The notes under the pieces were generated by a model. The model worked only from the letters and a program-made list of their open reading frames with translations, had not been told where the DNA came from and made no database searches. Below, piece by piece: positions 8,001-15,686 of a stretch of DNA of 20,964 bases. Origin of the DNA: CAZWVM01 sp964637705 (GTDB taxonomy: Bacteria; UBA8481); NCBI GenBank assembly GCA_964637705.1, contig CAZWVM010000047.1, positions 1 through 20,964 of the forward strand. Reading direction: 5' to 3'. How positions within the stretch are numbered: the first letter of the stretch is position 1; every line of letters starts with the position of its first letter. Both the position numbers and the translations under genes were made by a program.

Positions 8001-11000
8001 AGAAAAAGTGGTGGTTCTGGCCACTTGCCCTTGCCGGAACGCAAACTGGTATATTTTGGGCTTTGTGGTTGTTTTTTACGACGTTCACGGCTGCCGAGAA
8101 TCCATGGCCGTTAGTTTTTCTTACTTGGCCTTGGTACTATCTAAATGAATATATTGATATCCCCTATGGTTTCGCAGGTATATTTTATCCTGGAAAGAAC
8201 GACCACATTCAATGGGGGATCATTGCCTTCCTGGGCGAATTTGTAGCCATTTCGATAATCGTTGGGCTGGCTAGGTTGCTTCGGCGTATCAGGTCTGCGT
8301 TGGGAGTCGTTATATTCGGTTTCACGTTGATTCTATGTCTCGTTCCCGAAGTCACGGCGTGGGATCCGCAAGTGAAACATTCGGCCTTCACCGATAGAGC
8401 CTGGCGCGAATTGGGCTGGACGCTTGGAACGCCATTCACAAACGAACGCTATTCCGCACATTCTATCATCCATCCTAATCAGTGGATGCTATCGCGTCCG
8501 ATCAATCAACTGATCATTCAAGGGGCGATCGATGAAGATGATGGCCAGCGAGGCATTAATCACTTCTTCAATCCGATCGATCAATCTGGTCTATTAGACC
8601 CAATTAGCTCAAGCTCTCGCGAATGGGCCTCAACTAAACTGGGCAATCCTTGGCGATACGAGGTCGCCTTTGATCGCTATCGCGATGCGCTACAAACAAC
8701 GGATCCGGTCTCGCGCCGACAACATTTCGGCGAATGTTACTATCGAGTTGGAACCTGCGCGCATCTGGTTCAAGATTTGACCCAGCCGGAGCATGTTCGG
8801 GCTGATCAGCACTACGATCAGGTCGCCTGGATCGGTAGCTCGATCTATGTCGAGAGCGGTTACGTCGAGGTCTATGCGGCAAACAGGGATTTTTATATGA
8901 TCATGGATCGTGCGGCTGATGCCGGCGTCAACGTAACCACACCGATCCAGGTACAAAGTTTGGCAGAATATTGGACCAGCACCGGCCCGCAGGGTATCGC
9001 CGGGCTCGTCAATCGCAACTTTTTTTCGCCGAATAGAATTTATCCGCTCGGTACCGCCGACTTCCCGCTTCCCCGCTATCCTGACGACATCAACGAAAAC
9101 CCGGCTGCATTGAATTCGCTGACCTACACCTCATACCAGCTTCCCGGCGGCGGCGGCCCTATACTTGGCGCGTATCTGACCCATCGCAATCAGCATCTCG
9201 CCGCCGCACCGATGAAGCTGGCCCGGGCGGGTTACTACACCTTCGACGTGACGCCTGATCCCAACGCGGTGCCCGGGACCATTCCTTCGTATCAAATCCA
9301 TGCCTGGAACGCCTCATGGATGCTGACACACGATGTCCTCGACGACTACCTGACGGTCCAATGGCCGCTTGCCGTCCGCGCCTCGGCCGGCGTCCTGCAC
9401 CACTTCTTCCCCGGCTGGACGATCGACGCGACGGCCGCCCTCCAGGGCGACACCCTCAAGGTCAGCGGCACGATCAAGCACAACCGCGAGCCGGGGACAT
9501 TCCGCTGGAATGATGTGTCGTCAAACCGCACATGCGGTTTCACGATTCTGACCGAGTCCGGCGCGCGGACCGAGACGACTTTTTTCAGCGTGTCCAATGG
9601 GGCGTTCGATACCGAGCTGAACTGGCCGCGTCTTCGAAACAATCTGAATCTCCCCGCCGACGCTCGTCCGGCATCGCTCGGTCTAGCGTTCGCCATCGGC
9701 GCCGAAGCGTATGCCCGCGATATCGTTCCGGCCTCGATAACTCAGGAAACGTTCACCTTTCGGTTCGGATACCATTCTCGCGACCAACCCCTCGAACTCA
9801 GCGGCGCCGCATTTGTCGATACGGACCGGGTGCGGCTGAGCCGGGACCGGCTCATCGCGGTCACCGGAATGTTCGGCGGAATGGAAACTCCTCGTTGGAG
9901 CCACGACGGCCGCCGCGTGATCCACTGCGATCCTAACCTGGGCGCCGTAGTCTCTTACGATGAAGCCACGTCTCAGAGAACGATCATCGCTTCTTCCCCA
10001 TTCAATGGCTCGTATCTCGGAGAAGGCTACCTCGATGTCTCAAGCGATGATGACCGTATTGTCTTCCAGGTCGACCAGCCCAATCAGGGAATGGGAATCC
10101 TGCATTTCGGAGGAAACCTGTTTCCACGCCCGGCCGGGTGCAGGTATGAGGCGTGCCCCGCCTGGTCCCCGGACAACCAGAAGATCCTGATCGGCTACAT
10201 TCTGGAGGACGACCGGCCCGGTCTTCGCATCGTCGCGCCGGATGGCGGCATCCTGTCGCACCTGCCCGTATCCGGTACCATCGGCACCGTTTTCACGGAT
10301 TGGTGCCCGGAAACACCTGCGTTGATTCTCCACGCCATGCAGGGCAGCGATATGCGATTTCTGTCCCTCGACGGGGGAATGACACCTCCGCCCGCCTTGC
10401 TCTGGGCGCCCGTCTTCATGGGGCGCGGCGAAGCCGTGGCGGGTTTCGACTATCATCTCGTGATTCAATCCCTGGACGGGTCGAAGCGTCTCAGTGTCAT
10501 CCCGTACGGAAGCACATTCGTGGGAGCTTCGCCCGTCGCAGCCAAATTAGTCTACGAAAAATGGGTCTGGCCTCCATCTGGCGAACCCTACAACGAACTG
10601 CATTCCGTGGGGGCGGCGAACCCTGAATGGAACGAAGGCGAGATCCTGACGCCGTTTTTCGATCTTTCGCGAGTCGAGTCGTTGCGTTCAATCTCGCTGA
10701 CCGATACCTCGGGCGACGTCACCGGATGGTTTCGAACCGCAGAGGGAGACATCTGGCATTTGCTGAACGATTTGGATACCCAAAGCCTCGTTGCCGGAAC
10801 CCTCCAGATCAGGATCCGGCTCGCGCGAGTCACCGGTGAACAGGAAGCATCCGTTGGTGTGATACAGTTCGATTGCCGCGGCGGCGCGCCCGTCGTGACT
10901 TCGCCTTCATTGCCGCCCATAGCCTATGACCCGGTTCCCACCTTTCTTCAATCGCGCACCCCAAACATGCCAAACGATTTCCGGCGCGCGGACTGGACCG

Positions 11001-11419
11001 ATCAGACCGACATTCTTTCAACGAGGTCGGGCGAACTGCAATTCAGGGTCATCTGGAATTCGCGAGGCGAAACCGTGCCGGGCATTCCAAGGTCCTTCAT
11101 GAGATGGTTGCCTTGGGCCGGCGACAATTTCAGGCGTGTCGATACCCCAACGTGGGAGAGACTCCCCCACCAGCTCGTGCCCACCGAAACCGAATGTCTC
11201 ATGCGACACAAGGATCGTGTAACAGGCTGGCATGAGGTCGACGTGCGTCACGACTCGGACGCGGTTCGTGGACGACTCCTGCCCGGATGCTTCGCTATCG
11301 TTGCTCGATCATCTCGACGCCCTTTTCTCATCGAACCCAACGCGCGTCCTAGCTTGCCGTCAACCGCCGAGAACCTCTTTCTCCGCGGGGCTCGCTATGG
11401 CGACCGGGGAGAGAGATAA
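7997..11419 (+). CDS. Membrane-anchored PLC-like protein with beta-propeller extension
   Basis: This 1140-residue paralogue of the preceding gene starts at ATG 7997, overlapping the previous stop (ATGA). An ATG at 7979 is possible, but 7997 aligns with the paralogue's start. Predicted membrane segments lie at about 9-30, 72-95 and 102-118, with basic RLLRRIRS between the last two. The zinc site pattern is Trp122, His128, GAIDEDDG (~176-183), HFFNP with His189, and HLVQDLTQPEH with His256, Asp260 and His266. SSSREWAS is also typical of the bacterial family. After the shared module come beta strands. From about 620 there are TolB/PD40-like blades (PRWSHDGRRVIH, CPAWSPDNQKILIGY). Near 880-980 follows a beta-sandwich-like stretch with GTLQIRIRLARV, then an Arg/Pro-rich tail. 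It is presumably exported and membrane-tethered, with the propeller binding a partner or polymer. The activity is inferred from motifs and the substrate is unknown. Confidence 0.78.
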   Translation: MKKKWWFWPLALAGTQTGIFWALWLFFTTFTAAENPWPLVFLTWPWYYLNEYIDIPYGFAGIFYPGKNDHIQWGIIAFLGEFVAISIIVGLARLLRRIRSALGVVIFGFTLILCLVPEVTAWDPQVKHSAFTDRAWRELGWTLGTPFTNERYSAHSIIHPNQWMLSRPINQLIIQGAIDEDDGQRGINHFFNPIDQSGLLDPISSSSREWASTKLGNPWRYEVAFDRYRDALQTTDPVSRRQHFGECYYRVGTCAHLVQDLTQPEHVRADQHYDQVAWIGSSIYVESGYVEVYAANRDFYMIMDRAADAGVNVTTPIQVQSLAEYWTSTGPQGIAGLVNRNFFSPNRIYPLGTADFPLPRYPDDINENPAALNSLTYTSYQLPGGGGPILGAYLTHRNQHLAAAPMKLARAGYYTFDVTPDPNAVPGTIPSYQIHAWNASWMLTHDVLDDYLTVQWPLAVRASAGVLHHFFPGWTIDATAALQGDTLKVSGTIKHNREPGTFRWNDVSSNRTCGFTILTESGARTETTFFSVSNGAFDTELNWPRLRNNLNLPADARPASLGLAFAIGAEAYARDIVPASITQETFTFRFGYHSRDQPLELSGAAFVDTDRVRLSRDRLIAVTGMFGGMETPRWSHDGRRVIHCDPNLGAVVSYDEATSQRTIIASSPFNGSYLGEGYLDVSSDDDRIVFQVDQPNQGMGILHFGGNLFPRPAGCRYEACPAWSPDNQKILIGYILEDDRPGLRIVAPDGGILSHLPVSGTIGTVFTDWCPETPALILHAMQGSDMRFLSLDGGMTPPPALLWAPVFMGRGEAVAGFDYHLVIQSLDGSKRLSVIPYGSTFVGASPVAAKLVYEKWVWPPSGEPYNELHSVGAANPEWNEGEILTPFFDLSRVESLRSISLTDTSGDVTGWFRTAEGDIWHLLNDLDTQSLVAGTLQIRIRLARVTGEQEASVGVIQFDCRGGAPVVTSPSLPPIAYDPVPTFLQSRTPNMPNDFRRADWTDQTDILSTRSGELQFRVIWNSRGETVPGIPRSFMRWLPWAGDNFRRVDTPTWERLPHQLVPTETECLMRHKDRVTGWHEVDVRHDSDAVRGRLLPGCFAIVARSSRRPFLIEPNARPSLPSTAENLFLRGARYGDRGER
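9111..9509 (+). repeat. Near-identical DNA module shared by the two paralogues, copy 2
   Basis: This is the partner of 7471-7869, with an identical core at 9225-9411. In this gene the module joins the catalytic domain to the beta-rich region and propeller. Its GC-rich composition contrasts with the AT-richer DNA encoding the membrane segments at 8000-8700. Confidence 0.9.
9523..9540. repeat. Short perfect inverted repeat just after module copy 2
   Basis: AAACCGCA at 9523-9530 and TGCGGTTT at 9533-9540 are perfect reverse complements separated by two bases. It lies in coding sequence directly after the SNRT codons, where the two paralogues lose similarity. The first copy also has an inverted repeat shortly after the same codons, with unrelated sequence. 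Confidence 0.5.
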
Positions 11420-11426
11420 TCGCACC
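11415..11426 (+). promoter_or_regulatory. Putative -10 element of a leaderless pyrD promoter
   Basis: GATAAT at 11415-11420 is followed by six bases and then the pyrD ATG at 11427, so initiation about 7 bases after the hexamer would fall on the A of the start codon. The hexamer overlaps the stop codon of the preceding gene. Only a weak -35 (TCGCTA, 11392-11397, 17-bp spacer) is present. No well-spaced Shine-Dalgarno is seen; GGGGAG at 11407-11412 is 14 bases away. Confidence 0.4.
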
Positions 11427-12395
11427 ATGTACCCCCTCCTCCGCTCGATCCTCTTCCACCTCGATCCGGAGTTCGTGCACTCCCTGGCGCTCGTAGTGCT
11501 CAAGAACCCCCTCGCGCGCGCGATCGTCTGCGAGAATCACCCGGCGCCGCAACTGCCCGTCTCGCTCTGGGGACTCACCTTCCGCAATCCCATTGGTCTC
11601 GCTGCCGGGTTCGACAAGGACGGGGAGGCCATTTCGGCCTGGGACCGCCTCGGATTCGGCTACTGCGAACTCGGCACCATCACCTTCCAGGCCCAACCGG
11701 GGAATCCCAAGCCACGGATCTTCCGTTATCCCGCCGACCAGGCGCTCGTCAACCGCATGGGCTTCCCGAACGAGGGCGCGGAGCGAATCGCCGAGCGCGT
11801 CATCGCCGAGCGTAAGAAGAAGGAACGGCCCGGTTTTCCCGTCGGGATCAACATCGGAAAATCCAAGGTCGTCCCGAACGAGAAGGCCGCGGAAGACTAC
11901 GTCAGCTGCCTCACGGTGCTCAAGGACGTGGGCGACTTCTTCGTAGTCAACGTCAGTTCCCCCAACACCCCCGGCCTCCGCGAACTCCAATCCCCCCGCA
12001 TGCTCGAGCCGATCCTCACGCGCCTCAAGTCGATCGCCGCCGGCAAGCCCCTCCTCGTCAAGATCGCCCCGGACCTCTCGAACGATGAAATCCGGGAGAT
12101 CACCGACCTGGCACTCAGGGTCGGCCTTGCCGGCATCGTAGCGACGAACACGACGATCCGGCATGACATGCCCGAGACGGGGGGGCTGAGCGGACGCCCC
12201 TTGGCCGAAAGGTCGAACGAGGTGATCCGAACGGTCAAGGCTGTCTCCAAGGGCAGACTGCCCATTATCGGCATGGGCGGCGTCTTCGATCGTATCAGCT
12301 ATCTATCGAAAATAGAGGCTGGCGCGACCTTGGTTCAGCTCTATACCGGCTTCATTTACCAGGGGCCGACCGTGGTTTATGATATCCTGAGCTGA
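11427..12395 (+). CDS. pyrD: Dihydroorotate dehydrogenase, class 2 (quinone-dependent)
   Basis: PyrD oxidises dihydroorotate to orotate with FMN, passing electrons to membrane quinones. The 322-residue protein starts at ATG 11427: MYPLLRSILFHLDPEFVHSL is the usual class 2 N-terminal amphipathic membrane-binding helix. In-frame codons back to 11232 overlap the preceding gene and are not family-like. Family motifs are GLAAGFDKDGEAI, GTITFQAQPGNPKPR, NRMGFPNEGAE, NVSSPNTPGLREL with the class 2 catalytic serine near residue 176, LLVKIAPDLS, ATNTT, GGLSGRPL and LVQLYTGFIYQGP. No pyrK is present, as expected for this class. pyrF starts four bases after its stop. Confidence 0.96.
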   Translation: MYPLLRSILFHLDPEFVHSLALVVLKNPLARAIVCENHPAPQLPVSLWGLTFRNPIGLAAGFDKDGEAISAWDRLGFGYCELGTITFQAQPGNPKPRIFRYPADQALVNRMGFPNEGAERIAERVIAERKKKERPGFPVGINIGKSKVVPNEKAAEDYVSCLTVLKDVGDFFVVNVSSPNTPGLRELQSPRMLEPILTRLKSIAAGKPLLVKIAPDLSNDEIREITDLALRVGLAGIVATNTTIRHDMPETGGLSGRPLAERSNEVIRTVKAVSKGRLPIIGMGGVFDRISYLSKIEAGATLVQLYTGFIYQGPTVVYDILS

Positions 12396-12398
12396 TCC

Positions 12399-13100
12399 AT
12401 GAACGCGAAAGACAGGCTCATACCCGCACTCGACGTGGCATCCCTCGAGGAGGCCCGAACCCTGAGCCGAAGGCTGACCCCCGTGGTCTCGACCCTGAAG
12501 ATCGGCCTTCGGCTCTTCGTGGCTCACGGCCCCGCCGTGGTCGAGGCGGTCAAGGGCGAGGGAGGCCGGATCTTCCTCGATCTGAAGCTCCACGACATTC
12601 CGAAGACCGTCGAAACGGCCGCCCAGTCGGCGGCCTCGCTCGGGGTGGACCTCGTCACGGTCCATGCCTCAGGCGGCGCCGAGATGGTCAAGGCCGCCGT
12701 CGAAGGCGCGGCCGGTTCCTTCAAGGTCCTGGCCGTGACGCTCCTGACCAGCATCTCGGAAGAGACCCAGCGCGCTCTCTTCGGCGGTGCAATGACAAGC
12801 CGCGACCGGGTCGTCGGATGGGCGAAGTCGGCGGTCGCGGCCGGCGCGGCCGGTGTCGTCGCCTCGCCGCTCGAGGCAGCGCTCCTCAGGGAAGCTCTTC
12901 CTCCCGGGGCCCTCATCGTGACCCCGGGCGTCCGGGGCGCTTCGGACCCCAAGGGTGACCAGGCGCGGACAGCCTCGGCAACCGAGGCTCTGCGCGCCGG
13001 AGCGACCCACCTCGTGGTGGGGCGCCCGATTCTAACGGCCTCCGATCCCGCCCGCGCGGCGGAGGCTCTCATCAAGGAAATGGAGGCGGTAACGCCATGA
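12399..13100 (+). CDS. pyrF: Orotidine 5'-phosphate decarboxylase
   Basis: PyrF decarboxylates OMP to UMP, the last step of the pathway. The 233-residue protein has the normal length of the bacterial short form. It starts RLIPALDVASLEEA. The catalytic tetrad segment FLDLKLHDIPKTV has Asp61, Lys63 and Asp66, and the phosphate-binding end of the TIM barrel includes IVTPGVRG, GDQARTAS and HLVVGRPI. There is no clear ribosome-binding site in the three-base gap, so translation is probably coupled to pyrD. The last four bases (ATGA) overlap the start of pyrE. Confidence 0.97.
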   Translation: MNAKDRLIPALDVASLEEARTLSRRLTPVVSTLKIGLRLFVAHGPAVVEAVKGEGGRIFLDLKLHDIPKTVETAAQSAASLGVDLVTVHASGGAEMVKAAVEGAAGSFKVLAVTLLTSISEETQRALFGGAMTSRDRVVGWAKSAVAAGAAGVVASPLEAALLREALPPGALIVTPGVRGASDPKGDQARTASATEALRAGATHLVVGRPILTASDPARAAEALIKEMEAVTP

Positions 13101-13705
13101 GTTTCGATCTGGAAGCGGCACTGGCCAAGCACGAGGCGATCGTGCGGGGCCACTTTGAATTGTCGTCGGGCAAGCACTCGAGCGTCTATTTTCAACTCGC
13201 GAAGCTCCTGGCCGTCCCCTCCGATGCGGCGGACGCCGCACGAGCCCTGGCCGACCACTTCAGGCCCCACGGCATCGAGTCCGTCGTGGCGCCGGCGATC
13301 GGCGGGATCGTCCTCTCCTTCGTGGTCGCGCAGGCCCTGAACGTTCCCTCCTACTTCACCGAGCGCGTCGGCAAGGGCTTCGCCCTGCGCCGTGGCTTCA
13401 AGCTCCGCGAGGGCGAGAAGGTCCTCGTCGTGGAGGATGTGCTCACGACGGGCGGATCGGCCCTGGAGGTCGTGGACCTGGTGCGGCGTCATGGCGCCCT
13501 GGCGGTGGGCATCGGCGCGATGGTGAACCGAGGCAACTTCAGCGCGGAGGGCATCGACTGCCACGCGCTCCTCAATCTCTCGGCTCCCCTCTACGAGCCG
13601 GGCAAGTGCCCGCTCTGCCTCGACGGGAAGCCCCTGGAGAAGCCCGGATCGAGTCCGAAGAAACGAAAGCCCAAGAGCGAGCCTGCCGCGGTCCCGAATC
13701 CCTGA
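13097..13705 (+). CDS. pyrE: Orotate phosphoribosyltransferase
   Basis: PyrE makes OMP from orotate and PRPP. The 202-residue protein has FELSSGKHSSVYFQLAKLL at about 20-38, APAIGGIVLSF, TERVGKGFALRRGF and the PRPP loop VVEDVLTTGGS at about 111-121. The C-terminus contains a KCPLCLDG segment, a Cys-x2-Cys pair also known from the longer PyrE subgroup, followed by a Lys/Pro-rich tail. The ATG lies after GGAGG within the pyrF end and overlaps its stop. It is the last pyr gene of the cluster. The next gene is 93 bases away and has its own likely promoter. Confidence 0.96.
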   Translation: MSFDLEAALAKHEAIVRGHFELSSGKHSSVYFQLAKLLAVPSDAADAARALADHFRPHGIESVVAPAIGGIVLSFVVAQALNVPSYFTERVGKGFALRRGFKLREGEKVLVVEDVLTTGGSALEVVDLVRRHGALAVGIGAMVNRGNFSAEGIDCHALLNLSAPLYEPGKCPLCLDGKPLEKPGSSPKKRKPKSEPAAVPNP

Positions 13706-13763
13706 ACTGAACGTATCTTTTTTTACCTTGCTCATTTTCCTTCACTTTGAGGCGCGTTGATGA

Positions 13764-13792
13764 TTGATTTCTCAGGCGGGCAAGCTTAGAAT
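13764..13792 (+). promoter_or_regulatory. Putative sigma-70-type promoter of a leaderless PorV-like gene
   Basis: TTGATT at 13764-13769 and TAGAAT at 13787-13792 are separated by 17 bases. The GTG start codon begins at 13799, seven bases after the -10, which is where transcription should start. There is no purine-rich ribosome-binding site between promoter and start. Both facts suggest a leaderless mRNA. It is the best promoter match in the window. Confidence 0.55.
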
Positions 13793-13798
13793 TCAAGC

Positions 13799-14968
13799 GT
13801 GGTCACTCGCATTCTAGAGCGCCCGTTCCTTCCTGTTCTCGCCCTTCTTCTCTGCTTGGTCATCGCCATGCCTTCCGGCGCCGTGAACATATCGTCGCGC
13901 GCGGGCACGGCGACGGCCCAATTCCTGAAGCTCGAAATGGGCGGACGTCACGCGGCGATGGGCGGCACCTATGCCGCCTACGGACACGATGTCTTCACGC
14001 TCTGGGGCCAGCCGGCCGCGCTCGCTTCGGCGCCCTCGGCCTGGCAGATCGGCTTCCAGCACACGGAGTGGTTCCAGGGTGTGACGCAGGAGTATGCGGG
14101 CGCCACGGGGCAATTGGGCGCGCGCTCGCGCATCGGCGTGGTCTTCAACACGGTCGGTGTGGACGATCTGCAGAGAACGACGGAGAACGCGAACGGGCAG
14201 TTGGCCGCCGTCGGCGGGACCTTCGGTTCGCGCGACTACGGGCTTTCCGTCCACTACGGCCTGAAGATGAACGAGTATCTCGGCGTGGGCGCGGCGATCC
14301 GCTACATCCGCAGCGAGATCGACGACGTGAGCGCCGACGGCGTGGCGGCGGACCTGGGCGTGCGCCTGCAGGTGCGCGACGTCGAAGGTCTCACCCTCGG
14401 TCTCGCGGTCACCAACGCCGGCACGGGGCTGAAGTACATCAGCCAGCGCGACGACTTCCCGCTGGCGGTGCGCGGCGGCGCCGCCTATTGGATGCCGCGC
14501 TGGAAGCTCCTCCTGGCCGCCGATGTCGTGAAGTACATCGACCGCGACGTGGACGGCGGAGTGGGCGCGGAGTGGCAGCCGATCGAGTTCATGAAGCTGC
14601 GCGCCGGGTACCGTTCCCAGGGCCGCGATGTCGGCGAGGGCCTGACCGCGGGCATCGGCTTCAACTTCTCGGGGCTGGAGATCGACTACGCCTACGTGCC
14701 CTTCGGCGCTCTCGGCGAGGCGCACCGCATCAGCGCGGGCTACCTCTTCGGCGGCGGGCGCGTGGACGAAGGCGTCACGGCTGCCGCGAGCGCCCCATCG
14801 GCGCCGCGCTCGTCGAGCGTCACGCGCCGCCCGGCCGCGGTTGCCGCTCCGGCGGCCGCCGCGCCGTCGCCCGCGGTCGTCGCTCCGGCGCCGGTCGTCT
14901 CCGAGCCGGAGCCCGGTCCCGCGGCCCTGCCAGGTGCGCCCCAGCCGCTTCGCCGACGCATCGAGTAG
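13799..14968 (+). CDS. PorV/PorQ (UPF0164)-like outer-membrane beta-barrel protein
   Basis: The 389-residue protein starts at GTG 13799, which gives a clear signal peptide (FLPVLALLLCLVIAMPSGA). The mature part opens with the PorV/PorQ pattern: AGTATAQFLKLEMGGRHAAM, then GGTYAAYGHDVFTLWGQPAAL, corresponding to the family's G(A)R..A.GG...A..DD....NPA.L signature. Alternating hydrophobic/polar strands and Gly-rich turns follow to about residue 320. PorV proteins are outer-membrane barrels; in Bacteroidetes they serve type IX secretion, but many relatives have unknown roles and no other T9SS gene is visible here. The last ~65 residues are an Ala/Pro/Val-rich tail ending LRRRIE, which could span periplasm or cell wall. 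It is followed by a glycosyltransferase gene. Confidence 0.82.
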   Translation: MVTRILERPFLPVLALLLCLVIAMPSGAVNISSRAGTATAQFLKLEMGGRHAAMGGTYAAYGHDVFTLWGQPAALASAPSAWQIGFQHTEWFQGVTQEYAGATGQLGARSRIGVVFNTVGVDDLQRTTENANGQLAAVGGTFGSRDYGLSVHYGLKMNEYLGVGAAIRYIRSEIDDVSADGVAADLGVRLQVRDVEGLTLGLAVTNAGTGLKYISQRDDFPLAVRGGAAYWMPRWKLLLAADVVKYIDRDVDGGVGAEWQPIEFMKLRAGYRSQGRDVGEGLTAGIGFNFSGLEIDYAYVPFGALGEAHRISAGYLFGGGRVDEGVTAAASAPSAPRSSSVTRRPAAVAAPAAAAPSPAVVAPAPVVSEPEPGPAALPGAPQPLRRRIE

Positions 14969-14982
14969 CCCGGCATCCGTTG

Positions 14983-15011
14983 TTGCGTCCCTTGCGGCGC
15001 TGACCTACTCT
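14983..15011 (+). promoter_or_regulatory. Putative leaderless promoter of the GT2-like gene
   Basis: TTGCGT (14983-14988), a 17-base spacer and TACTCT (15006-15011) precede the ATG at 15018 by exactly the spacing seen before pyrD and the PorV-like gene. There is no ribosome-binding site in the gap. The hexamers are weak matches on their own; the shared spacing is the main support. Confidence 0.33.
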
Positions 15012-15017
15012 CCCGTC

Positions 15018-15629
15018 ATGCTGGACATCGTCGTCGCCACCTTCAACCAGGAGCGCGAACTCCCGTGCCTGCTGCATTCACTCGCCTGCCAGACCCGGAG
15101 GGATTTCAACGTGCTGGTCTATCACGACGGTCCGGGAGCGGCGGGCCAGAAGGCGGGCATCGAAGAGATCGGGCGGAAGACCGGTCTCAACCTGGGATGG
15201 TGCGAATCGGGCCTGCGATTCAACGACTGGGGACACAGCCTGCGGGCGCAAGCGCTCAAGAACTTCGTCATGGCGCCCTGCGTGCTCTTCACCAACGGCG
15301 ACAACTATTACGTCCCGAAGTTCGTCGAATACGCGCTGGCTCCCCTGGCCGACGAACGGGTCGGAGTCGTTCATTTCGACTGTGTCCATTCTCACGATCA
15401 TCCCGCGAACGTTCCTCCCGGGGACTACGGTTTTTTCTCGTCGCGGTTCGAGCCCTATGGATGCGACATCGGGGCCATGATCGTCCGCACGTCGATCGCG
15501 AAAGCCGTCGGCTGGAATCACTTCAACAGGGATGCCGATGCGCGCTTCATCGGCGAGATTCTCGATTACCGCCGGGCGAATCCCTTCGATATCGTCAAGG
15601 TCGACAAGGCCCTCATGGTCCACAACTGA
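15018..15629 (+). CDS. Small GT2-like (GT-A fold) glycosyltransferase
   Basis: The 203-residue protein starts at ATG 15018. Earlier in-frame codons back to 14841 overlap the preceding gene and encode only Arg/Pro-rich shadow sequence. MLDIVVATFNQERELPCLLHSL is the usual nucleotide-sugar binding start of family 2 glycosyltransferases. VYHDGPG lies at 34-40, and FTNGDNYYV near 91-99 sits where the DxD metal motif is expected but reads NGDN. A late DADARFIGE matches the position of the ED acceptor motif. No membrane helices are seen, so it is probably cytoplasmic, acting on a cell-surface glycan or lipid precursor. It is shorter than most family members and has no C-terminal extension. Confidence 0.8.
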   Translation: MLDIVVATFNQERELPCLLHSLACQTRRDFNVLVYHDGPGAAGQKAGIEEIGRKTGLNLGWCESGLRFNDWGHSLRAQALKNFVMAPCVLFTNGDNYYVPKFVEYALAPLADERVGVVHFDCVHSHDHPANVPPGDYGFFSSRFEPYGCDIGAMIVRTSIAKAVGWNHFNRDADARFIGEILDYRRANPFDIVKVDKALMVHN

Positions 15630-15643
15630 CGCGCCTCGCGAGC

Positions 15644-15660
15644 CCGGGGAATCTTCCCGG
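15644..15660. terminator. Hairpin between convergent genes, possible bidirectional terminator
   Basis: Bases 15644-15650 (CCGGGGA) pair with 15654-15660 (TTCCCGG), seven pairs including one G-U, closing a three-base loop. It lies in the 57-bp gap between the converging GT2-like and GT9 genes, where a shared terminator is expected. No T-run follows on either strand, so intrinsic termination is uncertain. Confidence 0.35.
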
Positions 15661-15686
15661 AGACGCATTCACCCGGGAGCCCCCCG

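Noticed and set aside
5302..11419. Mobile-element origin of the three-gene block
   Set aside because: There is no transposase, integrase, tRNA, terminal inverted repeat or target-site duplication in view. Acquisition is possible from composition but not demonstrated.
13714..13730. Seven-T run after pyrE as an intrinsic terminator
   Set aside because: No convincing GC-rich stem lies directly upstream of the T-run, so termination here cannot be supported from sequence.
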